From NCBI RefSeq assembly GCF_000751775.1, contig NZ_CCRF01000068.1, positions 1-64,000 of the forward strand: a DNA stretch of 64,000 bases. The letters are read 5' to 3'. Made by a program: the position numbers and the translations under genes. Every line of letters begins with the position of its first letter. The stretch's first letter is position 1. Shown one piece after another: positions 8,297 to 17,097 of the stretch. The DNA comes from Caldibacillus thermoamylovorans (GTDB taxonomy: Bacteria; Bacillota; Bacilli; Bacillales; Caldibacillaceae). The notes under the pieces are model-generated. The model made no database searches. It was given only the letters and a program-made list of their open reading frames with translations, and was not told the origin of the DNA.

Positions 8297-9325
8297 TTAG
8301 AAACTTGGTTCCATCTCTCTTGCCATTTGGTTCGAGACCATTTTTGCTAAATCGACAACGCGACATGAATAACCCCATTCATTGTCATACCATGCCAATA
8401 CTTTCACCTTATTTCCTTCTAAAACCATTGTCGAGAGTCCATCTACAATGGAAGAGTGGGAATCTGTATTAAAGTCAACAGATACTAATGGTTCATAAGT
8501 TATATCAAGAATACCCCGCAAATCGTTTTTACTTGCATAGACAAATGCATCGTTCACCTCTTCAGCTGTCACTTCTTTTTTCAAATCAACTACTAAGTCA
8601 ACAAGTGAAACATTCGGTGTCGGTACACGTAAAGCTATGCCATGTAATTTTCCATTTAAATGCGGTAATACTTTGCCAATTGCCTTCGCTGCTCCGGTCG
8701 TTGTTGGAATAATAGATTGACCGCATGCACGTGCTCGGCGTAAATCTTTATGCGGATTATCAATATTTTTTTGATCATTCGTATAGGCATGTACCGTTGT
8801 CATAAATCCGTTTTCAACACCAAATTGCTCATCTAAAACTTTAATAACAGGCGCCAAGCAATTTGTTGTACAGGATGCATTTGAAATTATTTCATGCTTG
8901 TCAATATTTAAAACGGTGTCATTTACACCAACGACAATTGTCACATCCTCATTTTTCCCCGGTGCTGTTAATATTACTTTTTTTGCACCTGCTTTCAAGT
9001 GAAATCCGGCTTTTTCACGAGAATTAAATTTACCTGTTGCTTCAATAACAATATCAATATTTAAATCTTTCCAAGGTAATTGTTCAGGATCTCTTTGGTT
9101 GACTAAAAGTACCTCTTTGCCGTTAACTACTAGGCTGTTTTCCCCAAATTCCACTTCCCCGTGAAATCTCCCGTGAACTGTATCGTATTTTAATAAGTGA
9201 GCAAGCGTTTCTGGAGGATAACTTGCATTAACAGCGACAATATCGAAATCGTTCATCAATATTGCCCTGCGAAATACCATGCGTCCGATTCTTCCAAAAC
9301 CATTTATTGCTACTTTTTTAACCAT
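8297..9325 (-). CDS. gapB: glyceraldehyde-3-phosphate dehydrogenase, gluconeogenic
   Basis: NADP-preferring GAPDH that runs in the gluconeogenic direction in Bacillus. It is 342 residues. The Rossmann motif is NGFGRIGR (8-15). At the end of the second strand the aspartate that selects NAD in GapA is replaced (VNASYPP), which fits NADP use. The catalytic Cys152 is in NASCTTNC, and the S-loop and C-terminal WYDNEWGYSCRVVDL are intact. GGGGG precedes the ATG. A sigma-A-like promoter overlapped by a CcpN-type operator lies at 9377-9405, consistent with repression on glycolytic carbon sources. Confidence 0.96.
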   Translation of the reverse strand: MVKKVAINGFGRIGRMVFRRAILMNDFDIVAVNASYPPETLAHLLKYDTVHGRFHGEVEFGENSLVVNGKEVLLVNQRDPEQLPWKDLNIDIVIEATGKFNSREKAGFHLKAGAKKVILTAPGKNEDVTIVVGVNDTVLNIDKHEIISNASCTTNCLAPVIKVLDEQFGVENGFMTTVHAYTNDQKNIDNPHKDLRRARACGQSIIPTTTGAAKAIGKVLPHLNGKLHGIALRVPTPNVSLVDLVVDLKKEVTAEEVNDAFVYASKNDLRGILDITYEPLVSVDFNTDSHSSIVDGLSTMVLEGNKVKVLAWYDNEWGYSCRVVDLAKMVSNQMAREMEPSF

Positions 9326-9376
9326 GATGGTCCCCCTTGTTATTTATGATACATAATTCAGATAATCATCGTAATT

Positions 9377-9405
9377 AGTATAACATATTTTATGAAAAGT
9401 TCACA
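9377..9405 (-). promoter_or_regulatory. gapB promoter with CcpN-type operator
   Basis: Minus-strand -35-like TGTGAA (9400-9405), a 17-nt spacer and -10 TATACT (9377-9382). The 11-mer TATGTTATACT (9377-9387) fits the published CcpN consensus TRTGHYATAYW at every position and covers the -10 box. In B. subtilis CcpN represses gapB and pckA during glycolysis. Confidence 0.65.
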
Positions 9406-9621
9406 TATTAATTGCCATTTTTCGAAAAAAGTTTGGGGATCGGGGAATACGGGCTCTCGTTGTCATCGTATGTGGTGAAAAAAGGGGAAATGAATCCGAG
9501 AACGGCTCTTGAGACCCATTTCAGCAGTAAATGAAATGAAATAGTCGCGAGGAAAGACTCCGGGTGCCAAATCCAGCAACGAAAAACTGAAAAATGTACG
9601 CAAGACGGACCTCTAGAACAC

Positions 9622-9690
9622 AAAAAAAGCTATCTCGGTAAGTACTGCCCCTAAATCATCAGGAAGCCTTTGATTCCTACCAAGAAAGCT
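9622..9690 (-). terminator. coaE terminator
   Basis: On minus, AGCT-tt-CTTGGTA pairs with TACCGAG-at-AGCT, followed by seven T. It lies directly after the coaE stop. Bases 9406-9621 show no gene, although an open frame of 71 codons exists there without a ribosome binding site. Confidence 0.65.
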
Positions 9691-9694
9691 CGCT

Positions 9695-10294
9695 TTATAA
9701 TATTTTCCAATCTTTTAAGACAGATAGTAATTGAGTTTTTGTTTGTTCAATTGTTCCGCGGTTATCAATAACAGCATCCGCCCGTTCCCTTTTTTGTTCA
9801 ATGGAAAGCTGTGATGTGATTCTTGCCAGCGCTTCTTCTTTTGTCAAATGGTTCCTGTTCATTAAACGTTCCAGTTGTGTCGGTTGATCAACATAAACAA
9901 CCAGTACTTTATCAACCATATACGTCAAATTGCTCTCATATAACAAAGGAATGTCAAGAAAAACAACCTTCTCGCCACGACGAAATGCTAATTCCTTTTC
10001 TTCATTCATTTTTTTTCGTACTGCCGGATGGACGATAGAGTTTAATAACAGTCGTTTCTTTTCATTTTGAAACACAAGATCCCCTAATTTCTTGCGGTCA
10101 ATTTCTCCGTTTGCCAGCAGGATTTCTTTACCAAAATGCTCGACTATTTTTTGATAAGCTTCCTCCCCCGGTTCAACTACAACCCTGGCTGCAACATCAG
10201 CATCGACAACAGTAAAGCCCAGTTCCTTAATCATTTTTGAAACCGTACTTTTTCCTGTTGCGATGCTTCCGGTAATCCCGATAACCAATAACAA
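9695..10294 (-). CDS. coaE: dephospho-CoA kinase
   Basis: Last step of coenzyme A synthesis: ATP-dependent phosphorylation of dephospho-CoA. It is about 199 residues from the chosen TTG start. P-loop GITGSIATGKST is at the N-terminus; DADVAARVV and FLDIPLLYES are typical CoaE segments. AGAGGGG lies 6 nt before TTG at 10294, and the resulting N-terminus aligns with B. subtilis CoaE. An ATG six bases upstream directly abuts the Shine-Dalgarno, and a longer frame to 10369 has no support. It follows ytaF in the mutM-ytaF-coaE order of B. subtilis. Confidence 0.95.
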   Translation of the reverse strand: MLLVIGITGSIATGKSTVSKMIKELGFTVVDADVAARVVVEPGEEAYQKIVEHFGKEILLANGEIDRKKLGDLVFQNEKKRLLLNSIVHPAVRKKMNEEKELAFRRGEKVVFLDIPLLYESNLTYMVDKVLVVYVDQPTQLERLMNRNHLTKEEALARITSQLSIEQKRERADAVIDNRGTIEQTKTQLLSVLKDWKIL

Positions 10295-10410
10295 CTTCAT
10301 CCCCTCTTTATTTCCGATTCTAAAAAGTTCATTTACTGACATTTTACCATTTTTATCAAGGGGAACCAACTAGGATCAAATTTGAATTTTTCATATATCA
10401 AATAAGTTAA

Positions 10411-10518
10411 GTTTAAACATGCTTTACGGAAACGCTACTTTGGACATATCACCAATTTAGATACGTTTCAACATACTTTCCGACAATTCACTTTGGACAA
10501 ATCGTCAATTTAGATTTT
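10411..10518 (-). repeat. tandem imperfect duplication at the ytaF 3' end
   Basis: Two adjacent copies of about 54 bp (10411-10464 and 10465-10518) share ACTTTGGACA and CAATTTAGAT at the same spacing. The second includes the ytaF stop codon, so the first is a duplicated, diverged copy of the gene end and its trailer. Confidence 0.6.
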
Positions 10519-11151
10519 CCATATGCCAATTAAGATAAGTAATAAACCGGGAATAAACGAAAAATGCTTAAATAATTGATTGGAACCGAGTGTTGCACCA
10601 AATTTAATGCCGGTTGTAGCAAAGATGGCACTCATCAGCCCAACACAAGCGGCAAGTAAAATTGGTGAAAAACCTAACATTGATGCACCAAAACCGGCAC
10701 CTAAAGCATCGAGAGATAGAGCTGTACCTAACAAGACAGCTTCATATCCGTTAATCGAACCGGACTTATCTAAATCAGCGGTCATCGGCTTTTTCAAAAT
10801 TTGAATAACAGCACCGATTGATTTCAGTTCAAACTTAACCAAAACTTTTTCATGAACATTTTCAATTGAATCCGTTTTGTCATCCGCTGTACAAAAAAAT
10901 TGCAATAATGCCCAAGCACCTAAAAGGATAAAGATGCTTCCTCCAATGGTTTCCGTCAAATGCGGGGTAAGGATTTTTCCAAAGTGACTACCGATAATCG
11001 ATGCGAAATAGAGGGAAAAAGCGGAACAACAAGCAATGATGAAAATGGCATGAAGCGGAATTTTCACTTTTCTCATGCCATAGGTAAATCCGACATTGAA
11101 GCTATCAATACTTACAGCCAATGCGAGTAATAAGAGTGGGAATAGATCCAA
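10510..11151 (-). CDS. ytaF: sporulation membrane protein YtaF (MntP-like)
   Basis: A 213-residue polytopic membrane protein with about six hydrophobic segments, the size of B. subtilis YtaF. It begins MDLFPLLLLALAVSIDSFNV. Duplicated motifs SIDSFNVGFTYGMR and SLDALGAGFGASML form the internal repeat typical of the MntP/cadmium-transporter fold, with acidic residues in both. A hydrophilic loop (about 85-125) separates the halves. The start is TTG at 11151, with AAGGAGCT 7 nt upstream; that site is buried in a strong hairpin (11159-11200). It is in the mutM-ytaF-coaE cluster. The transported substrate, if any, is unknown. Confidence 0.9.
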   Translation of the reverse strand: MDLFPLLLLALAVSIDSFNVGFTYGMRKVKIPLHAIFIIACCSAFSLYFASIIGSHFGKILTPHLTETIGGSIFILLGAWALLQFFCTADDKTDSIENVHEKVLVKFELKSIGAVIQILKKPMTADLDKSGSINGYEAVLLGTALSLDALGAGFGASMLGFSPILLAACVGLMSAIFATTGIKFGATLGSNQLFKHFSFIPGLLLILIGIWKI

Positions 11152-11158
11152 ATGGAAC

Positions 11159-11200
11159 AGCTCCTTTCAACGATTGCTATCCTATCGTATGAAAGGAGCT
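11159..11200 (-). promoter_or_regulatory. hairpin sequestering the ytaF ribosome binding site
   Basis: On minus, AGCTCCTTTCA (11190-11200) pairs perfectly with TGAAAGGAGCT (11159-11169), and an inner ACGAT/ATCGT adds 5 bp. The 3' arm contains the ytaF Shine-Dalgarno. No T-run follows, so it is not a simple terminator. Confidence 0.7.
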
Positions 11201-11266
11201 TGTCCAATGTTCGTGGTTCTTAGGCGAATAACCTGATGATTGGAAGTTCATCAATAGGAAATGGGT

Positions 11267-12100
11267 TTATATTTTTACTTTTTGGCAGTTTGGGCAAAAA
11301 TGAGTACCACGCCCGCCGACTTTTATTTTTTCAATAGGGGTGCCACAGTTTTTGCACGGTTTCCCTTCCTGAGCATAGGCATTTAACTCCAATTGGAACA
11401 TACCTATCTGCCCTTGGGAATTCACATAGGAACGGATGGTACTTCCCCCTTTTTCGACTGCATCTGCTAAAGTGGCAATGATAGCCTCTCTCAATCTTTT
11501 AACTTCAGATTTTGATAATGAATTAGCAAGCCGTTCGGGATGTATTTTGGCCCGGTACAAAGCTTCGTCCACATAAATATTGCCGAGTCCTGTAACAATT
11601 GTTTGATCAAGGAGAACCGGTTTAATCATTCTCGCCGTTTTTGCTAGTGATTTTGCAAAGTAGGCTGTTGTAAACTCTTTGGCAAACGGTTCCGGTCCCA
11701 GTTGACTGAGCGGTAAATGGTTCATTTCTTCACCGATTGGAAAAATATGCATCGTTCCAAACTTTCGAACATCCCGATATCGCAATTCGGTCCCATCGGT
11801 AAATGAAAAAATGACATGAGTGTGTTTATCAAAAGGTTCTTCTTTCGGGTAGAGTCCGTATTTTCCTTCCATCCGTAAGTGAGAGACAAGTGCAACATCA
11901 TTCATGTAAAATATGAGAAACTTTCCCCTTCTTCCCATTGTTTGTATCGTTTGCCCTTTTAATAAAACGATAAATTCTTCAACATCTGGCGGGTTTTTTA
12001 TTATCTTTGGCCAAAATACTTTTACATCCTTGATTGTTTTCCCGAGGACGATTGCCTCAAGTGTTCGTTTGATTGTTTCAACTTCTGGTAATTCCGGCAT
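11267..12100 (-). CDS. mutM: formamidopyrimidine-DNA glycosylase
   Basis: Removes 8-oxoguanine and other oxidised purines and cleaves the abasic site. It is 277 residues. The N-terminal PELPEVE provides the catalytic proline and Glu. The conserved helix-two-turn-helix segment is GLGNIYVDEALY, and the C-terminal zinc finger is CKNCGTPIEKIKVGGRGTHF followed by CPNC. AAAGGAAAAC precedes the ATG. It is downstream of polA and upstream of ytaF, as in B. subtilis. Confidence 0.97.
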   Translation of the reverse strand: MPELPEVETIKRTLEAIVLGKTIKDVKVFWPKIIKNPPDVEEFIVLLKGQTIQTMGRRGKFLIFYMNDVALVSHLRMEGKYGLYPKEEPFDKHTHVIFSFTDGTELRYRDVRKFGTMHIFPIGEEMNHLPLSQLGPEPFAKEFTTAYFAKSLAKTARMIKPVLLDQTIVTGLGNIYVDEALYRAKIHPERLANSLSKSEVKRLREAIIATLADAVEKGGSTIRSYVNSQGQIGMFQLELNAYAQEGKPCKNCGTPIEKIKVGGRGTHFCPNCQKVKI

Positions 12101-12200
12101 AAGTTTTCCTTTCCTTTCATTGTTTAAAACGAAATGCGCAAAATCAAAATTCAGCGGAGTAATACGAAGGTTTAGAAGAGAAATTAGCCATTTTCTAAGG

Positions 12201-12230
12201 AAAACCAGCCCATTTTTTCCTATGGGCCGG
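12201..12230 (-). terminator. polA terminator
   Basis: A stem CCGGCCCAT / ATGGGCTGG with a loop AGGAAAAA is followed by TTTT on minus. The plus strand also has a T-run, so it may work both ways. Confidence 0.7.
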
Positions 12231-12256
12231 CTTTTTTCTAGTATAAGGCATTCGTT

Positions 12257-14887
12257 TTACTTCGCATCAAACCATGTCGGACCGTAAGCATAATCAACTT
12301 TCAATGGCACTTTAAGTTCAAGCGCATGCTCCATAACGTCCGGAACAATCTCCTTTAATTTATCCACTTCATCTTCCGGCGCTTCAAAGATAAGTTCATC
12401 ATGAACTTGTAAAAGGAGGCGTGCTTGTAATTTTTCCGTCTTTAATCTCTCGGCCATATCGATCATTGCTTTTTTAATGATATCAGCGGCACTCCCTTGA
12501 ATCGGTGTATTCATGGCTGTCCGCTCGGCAAAACTGCGCACATTGAAATTCCGGCTCGTGATTTCAGGAATATAACGTCTCCGGTGTAATAATGTGGTGA
12601 CATATCCATTTTGTTTTGCTTCTTGGACGATATCTTCCATATACTGTTTAACTTGCGGATAACTTTTAAAATAGCGTTCAATAAATTGACCGGCTTCTTT
12701 CCTTGTAATCCCTAAGTTTTGCGACAAACCATAATCACTGATGCCGTAAACGATACCGAAATTGACTGCTTTTGCCTGTCTTCGCATATTACTTGTCACT
12801 TCATCATGAGCAACATGAAAGACATCCATTGCCGTTTTTGTATGAATATCAAGGCCTTGTTTAAAGGCATCGATCAATCGTTCATCTCCCGAAATATGAG
12901 CAAGTACCCGTAACTCAATTTGCGAGTAATCCGCCGAAAACATCACCCAACCTTTTTCCGATGGGACAAATGCTTGCCTGATTTTTCGTCCTTCTTCTAA
13001 ACGAATCGGGATATTTTGTAAATTCGGATCGGTGGAGCTGAGCCGCCCGGTTTGGGTTAACGCTTGATTAAAACGAGTATGGACTTTTCCGTCTTCCGGA
13101 TTAACGACTTTCAATAAGCCTTCAATATATGTCGATTGTAATTTACCAAGTTGGCGATATGTTAAAATTTGATCAACAATCTCATGTTCCGTTTGCAATT
13201 TTTCCAATACATCCGCTGACGTTGAATAGCCGGTTTTTGTCTTTTTAATGACCGGTAAACCTAGTTTATCAAATAAAATGACACCGAGTTGTTTCGGGGA
13301 ATTGATATTGAATGGTTCACCGGCCAATTGGTGAATTTTTCCTTCAATCTCATTTAACCGTTTTTTAATTTCTTCTCCCATTTCTTTCAAACGGTTTACA
13401 TCAACTGCTACTCCGGTGCTTTCCATTTCCGCTAAAATTCTCGACAGCGGCATTTCTAGTTCGATAAATAGCTCGTATTGTTCATTTTTCTTCAGTTCAT
13501 CAATCAAGCGATCTTTTAAATGGTAAATGGCCAAGGCTTTTCGAACGATGGTTTCAGCCCGTTCTTTATCCGTCAATGATGTCCGTTTCGCCCCTTTCCC
13601 ATAAACTGTATCATCAGCTAATACTTGGTTGTAATGATGGGCTTTTGCGACATCACTAAAATCTTGGATTGTCTCGGACGGATTTAATAAGTAAGAGGCA
13701 ATTAGTAAATCAAAGTCAATTCCGTTTACGTCCATACCAAGTTTTTGTAATGAAACAATCGTTCGTTTCGCATCATATACGGCAAGTTTCGTTTTTTCAT
13801 CTTCAAGCCATGCTTTAAAAACCGAAGAAGATTTTACGACATCAACCGGAAGATAGTAATTTCCTGTATCATTGACCAGCCCCAGCCCGATGATTGGAGC
13901 ATAATGGTAATTATCTTCAATGATTTCCACATATAGCGCACTATTTTGTTGTAATATTTCCTCGGTAATTTCTTTTACAAATTCGAATTCGACTTCTTCC
14001 AATTTCTGATCTTCAATCTGAACAGACGAATCCATTTTTTCAAGAAAAGATTGGAAGCCGAGTTCTTTATATAGTGAAACAAGCTTTTCTGTGTTTGCGC
14101 CTTGATAATTAATGTCAGCTAATCCGATATCAATCGGCGCTTCACGAAAAATCGTCGCTAATTGCTTACTCATTAATGCCTGATCTTTGTAAGTCGATAA
14201 GTTTTCTTGCAATTTTTTCCCGCTTACTTGGTCAACCGACTCTAATAAATTTTCAACCGAATGATATTGTTTTAACAGTTTGATAGCCGTTTTTTCCCCA
14301 ATACCCGGAACGCCGGGAATATTGTCGCTTGCATCCCCCATCAAACCTTTCATATCAATAATTTGTTCCGGACTTAAGCCATACTTTTCTTTTATATGGT
14401 CAGGTGTATATTTTTCAATATCGGTAACACCTTTACGGGTAACTAAGACCGTTGTTTTTTCAGAAGCCAGCTGGGTTAAGTCTTTATCACCGGAAACGAT
14501 TCGTACTTCAAAATTGTTTTCTTCAGCTTGTTTTGATAATGTTCCGATAATATCATCGGCTTCATAATTTTCCAGTTCGTATTGAGCAATTCCGTGTGCT
14601 TTTAATAATTCACGAAGATATGGAAATTGTTCGGATAATTCAGGGGGTGTTTTTTGCCGACCACCTTTATAATCACTATAAGTTTCATGTCGAAAAGTCG
14701 TTTTTCCTGCATCAAAAGCGACTAATATATGTGTTGGTTTTTCTTCCTTTAAAATTTTTTCCAGCATCATGGCAAATCCGTAAACAGCATTTGTATGTAT
14801 ACCTTTATCATTATTCAATAGCGGCAAGGCGAAGAACGCACGGTATGCGACACTATTTCCGTCAATTAAAACTACTTTCTTATTCAA
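12257..14887 (-). CDS. polA: DNA polymerase I
   Basis: Repair and Okazaki-fragment polymerase, 876 residues. The 5'-3' exonuclease domain fills the first 300 residues (VLIDGNSVAYRAFFALP, VSGDKDLTQL). The middle 3'-5' exonuclease-like domain appears to lack the usual acidic metal ligands, as in other Bacillus PolI. The polymerase domain has motif A DYSQIELRVLAHISGD, motif B RRQAKAVNFGIVYGIS and motif C LLQVHDELIFE. The TTG at 14887 is chosen because GGGGG lies 7 nt upstream and the encoded MNKKVVLIDGN is the expected N-terminus; the frame stays open to 14959 without support. Confidence 0.97.
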   Translation of the reverse strand: MNKKVVLIDGNSVAYRAFFALPLLNNDKGIHTNAVYGFAMMLEKILKEEKPTHILVAFDAGKTTFRHETYSDYKGGRQKTPPELSEQFPYLRELLKAHGIAQYELENYEADDIIGTLSKQAEENNFEVRIVSGDKDLTQLASEKTTVLVTRKGVTDIEKYTPDHIKEKYGLSPEQIIDMKGLMGDASDNIPGVPGIGEKTAIKLLKQYHSVENLLESVDQVSGKKLQENLSTYKDQALMSKQLATIFREAPIDIGLADINYQGANTEKLVSLYKELGFQSFLEKMDSSVQIEDQKLEEVEFEFVKEITEEILQQNSALYVEIIEDNYHYAPIIGLGLVNDTGNYYLPVDVVKSSSVFKAWLEDEKTKLAVYDAKRTIVSLQKLGMDVNGIDFDLLIASYLLNPSETIQDFSDVAKAHHYNQVLADDTVYGKGAKRTSLTDKERAETIVRKALAIYHLKDRLIDELKKNEQYELFIELEMPLSRILAEMESTGVAVDVNRLKEMGEEIKKRLNEIEGKIHQLAGEPFNINSPKQLGVILFDKLGLPVIKKTKTGYSTSADVLEKLQTEHEIVDQILTYRQLGKLQSTYIEGLLKVVNPEDGKVHTRFNQALTQTGRLSSTDPNLQNIPIRLEEGRKIRQAFVPSEKGWVMFSADYSQIELRVLAHISGDERLIDAFKQGLDIHTKTAMDVFHVAHDEVTSNMRRQAKAVNFGIVYGISDYGLSQNLGITRKEAGQFIERYFKSYPQVKQYMEDIVQEAKQNGYVTTLLHRRRYIPEITSRNFNVRSFAERTAMNTPIQGSAADIIKKAMIDMAERLKTEKLQARLLLQVHDELIFEAPEDEVDKLKEIVPDVMEHALELKVPLKVDYAYGPTWFDAK

Positions 14888-15079
14888 AATATAACCCCCG
14901 TTTCTTTTGACACTCGCTAATATTGTAGATTGTATCCGGCTTCTTATCATATGTTCCAAAAGCCAAATATAGATAAACCGAGTGTACGGAATAAAAGAAA
15001 TAGCCGTTTTCCTTACCTTATTCTAGCATGGAATGAAGGGAAAGGAAAACGACCGCATGATCAATTTACGAAAGTCTAC

Positions 15080-16012
15080 TTATTCGACATATCCTTGTAG
15101 TAATCTCGCATATGGAGAGTTGGACGGTAAAATAATGACAGTTTGGTCATTAATTGTCTTTTTATACGACTCCAAAGTTCTAAACAAACGGTAGAATTCC
15201 GGGTCTTTCGAAAAAGCTTCATTATAAATTTGTGCAGCTTCCCCTTCCCCTTCTGACCGAATCACCTCGGCATCTGCTTTCGCTTTGGAAATCATTTCTT
15301 GGTATTCTCGATCGGTTTCAGCCATAATTTTATTTTTTTCCGCATCCCCTTGAGATAAATAGTCCTGAGCCGTAGATTCCCGCTCACTGATCATTCGGGT
15401 ATAAACGGATTGTTCGTTTTCAGCAGGCAAATCGGTGCGCTTAATACGGACATCGGATACGACTATCCCATATTGGTCCTTCTTCAAAAGTTCATTTACT
15501 TGCTCAGTTACCCGGTCATTCAGGCTTCCGCGAGATGAATTTTCATCATTTATAATTTCATCGTAGTTTAACTGACCAAGTTCAGAACGGACAACGGAAT
15601 AGACAAACTCCTCCATTCTTGCTTCGGCACTTTCCATCGTTCGTGCATTTATAATTAAGCTTTCAGGATCTTCAATTTTCCAAATCGCATAGTTATCGAT
15701 AATCATCCGTTTCTTATCTTTCGTATTAATTTCCGACTGCTCGACGTCCAATGTCATTTGATATTTCGGCAATGTTGTGACGGTCTGGATAAACGGTACT
15801 TTTATATGAATGCCCGGATCACTGATGACTCGTTTAATTTCTCCAAACTGACGAACGATTTTATACTCCCCTTCTTTTACAATAAAAATATTGGTAAATA
15901 TCAAGAATAGCAGGAGTAAAGTGATTAAAATAACGATACCGGTTTTAATCCATTTTCGAAATGGAATATCTGTTCTTTTTTTCTCCATATCAATTACTTT
16001 ACCTTTACTCAT
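15080..16012 (-). CDS. hflC: HflC-type protease modulator (SPFH/prohibitin)
   Basis: About 310 residues. One N-terminal membrane anchor (about 26-48) follows a basic stretch; then comes an SPFH/band-7 domain (FIVKEGEYKIVRQFGEI) and a helical coiled region rich in Glu and Ala (AEKNKIMAETDREYQEMISK). In proteobacteria HflC and HflK form a complex that encloses the membrane protease FtsH. It overlaps the hflK end by 8 nt, so translation is probably coupled. The ATG at 16012 is my choice; a GTG 12 nt upstream is possible. The pair is absent from this place in B. subtilis. Confidence 0.9.
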   Translation of the reverse strand: MSKGKVIDMEKKRTDIPFRKWIKTGIVILITLLLLFLIFTNIFIVKEGEYKIVRQFGEIKRVISDPGIHIKVPFIQTVTTLPKYQMTLDVEQSEINTKDKKRMIIDNYAIWKIEDPESLIINARTMESAEARMEEFVYSVVRSELGQLNYDEIINDENSSRGSLNDRVTEQVNELLKKDQYGIVVSDVRIKRTDLPAENEQSVYTRMISERESTAQDYLSQGDAEKNKIMAETDREYQEMISKAKADAEVIRSEGEGEAAQIYNEAFSKDPEFYRLFRTLESYKKTINDQTVIILPSNSPYARLLQGYVE

Positions 16013-17000
16013 TATTTTTTTCACTTCCTTCCTGTTTTGTTCCTGAACTTTGACTCTCGTTCGCGTTATTCTCTTTTCTTTCTAGCGGAGCAATCGGTAA
16101 ATATTTCAATGTTTCACCATCATCATTCATAATATAAATTTGTGCATTAGGAAGCACTTGTTCTATCGTTTCAATTGTTAACCGTTCACGGGTCACATCC
16201 GGACTACTTTTATATTGTTCATACAAACGGTTGAAAACGGATACACTCCCTCTTGCTGCTTCAACACGTGCGGCTTTGTCTCCCTGTGCTCTTGACATAA
16301 TCGCAGCGACTTCTCCCTCAGCCTCATTCATTTTTTGGTTACGATATTTTTGTGCCTCATTAATTTTTGTGTTCATCGTTTCTCTTGCGTCAGTTACATT
16401 GGTAAATGCCGCTCGGACTTCATCATTTGGCAATTCTACATCTTGTAATTTTACTGCCAAAATCGTGATGCCTATATCATATTTCGTGACCAAATCTGAT
16501 AAAATCTCTCGGACATTCCCTTCAATATCCGCCCTGCCTGATGTTAATGCATCATCAATTTTCGAACTCCCGATAATACTACGTAACGATGCACTTGTCG
16601 CATCATACAAGATTTCTTGTGGTGCTTCCGAATTGTACAAATATTTAATCGGGTCTGTGATTTTCCATTGAACAACAAGATCTGCCAAAACGATATTTTC
16701 ATCACCGGTAATCATTTTTGTATCATTTTGATTCTCTGAAACTACCTTCCCGCCTTTTTCCTTATAGCCAAATTGTAGACTATATGTTTCCTTGGACAGC
16801 TTATCTACCGTTTGAATCGGCCAAGGGAATTTAAACTTTAAACCAGGCTCCGTTACTGTATCCTCTGCCTTGCCGAATGTTAAAATAACCGCTTGCTCTG
16901 ATTCATCAACCGTATACCAAGATGTGAATCCGACTAGTACGAGTAATAAAATCCCGATAACAATCCCCGCAACTGTATAAATCTGTTTCAGATTTACCAT
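16005..17000 (-). CDS. hflK: HflK-type protease modulator (SPFH/prohibitin)
   Basis: A 331-residue partner of HflC. The membrane segment is near 8-30 (TVAGIVIGILLLVLVGFTSW), the SPFH domain starts at VDESEQAVILTFGKAEDTV, and the coiled region contains EAQKYRNQKMNEAEGEVAAI. A low-complexity polar tail (about 305-331) is rich in Asn, Glu and Ser. The usual Gly-rich N-terminal extension of E. coli HflK is missing, as in other Firmicute versions. It is first in a two-gene unit inserted between phoR and polA. Its proposed role in membrane protein quality control rests on family knowledge only. Confidence 0.9.
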   Translation of the reverse strand: MVNLKQIYTVAGIVIGILLLVLVGFTSWYTVDESEQAVILTFGKAEDTVTEPGLKFKFPWPIQTVDKLSKETYSLQFGYKEKGGKVVSENQNDTKMITGDENIVLADLVVQWKITDPIKYLYNSEAPQEILYDATSASLRSIIGSSKIDDALTSGRADIEGNVREILSDLVTKYDIGITILAVKLQDVELPNDEVRAAFTNVTDARETMNTKINEAQKYRNQKMNEAEGEVAAIMSRAQGDKAARVEAARGSVSVFNRLYEQYKSSPDVTRERLTIETIEQVLPNAQIYIMNDDGETLKYLPIAPLERKENNANESQSSGTKQEGSEKNNE

Positions 17001-17097
17001 ATAATCTCCCTCTCTAGATACTGTTTCAAATATATACGGATCAATTAACAGATAGGTTTCAGTAAATTTTCTGGTCCGGCGATTTCACAGCCAGAAA

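Noticed and set aside
9408-9623. 71-codon minus frame after coaE
   Set aside because: No ribosome binding site, Cys/Trp-rich odd composition, and it overlaps the coaE terminator tail.
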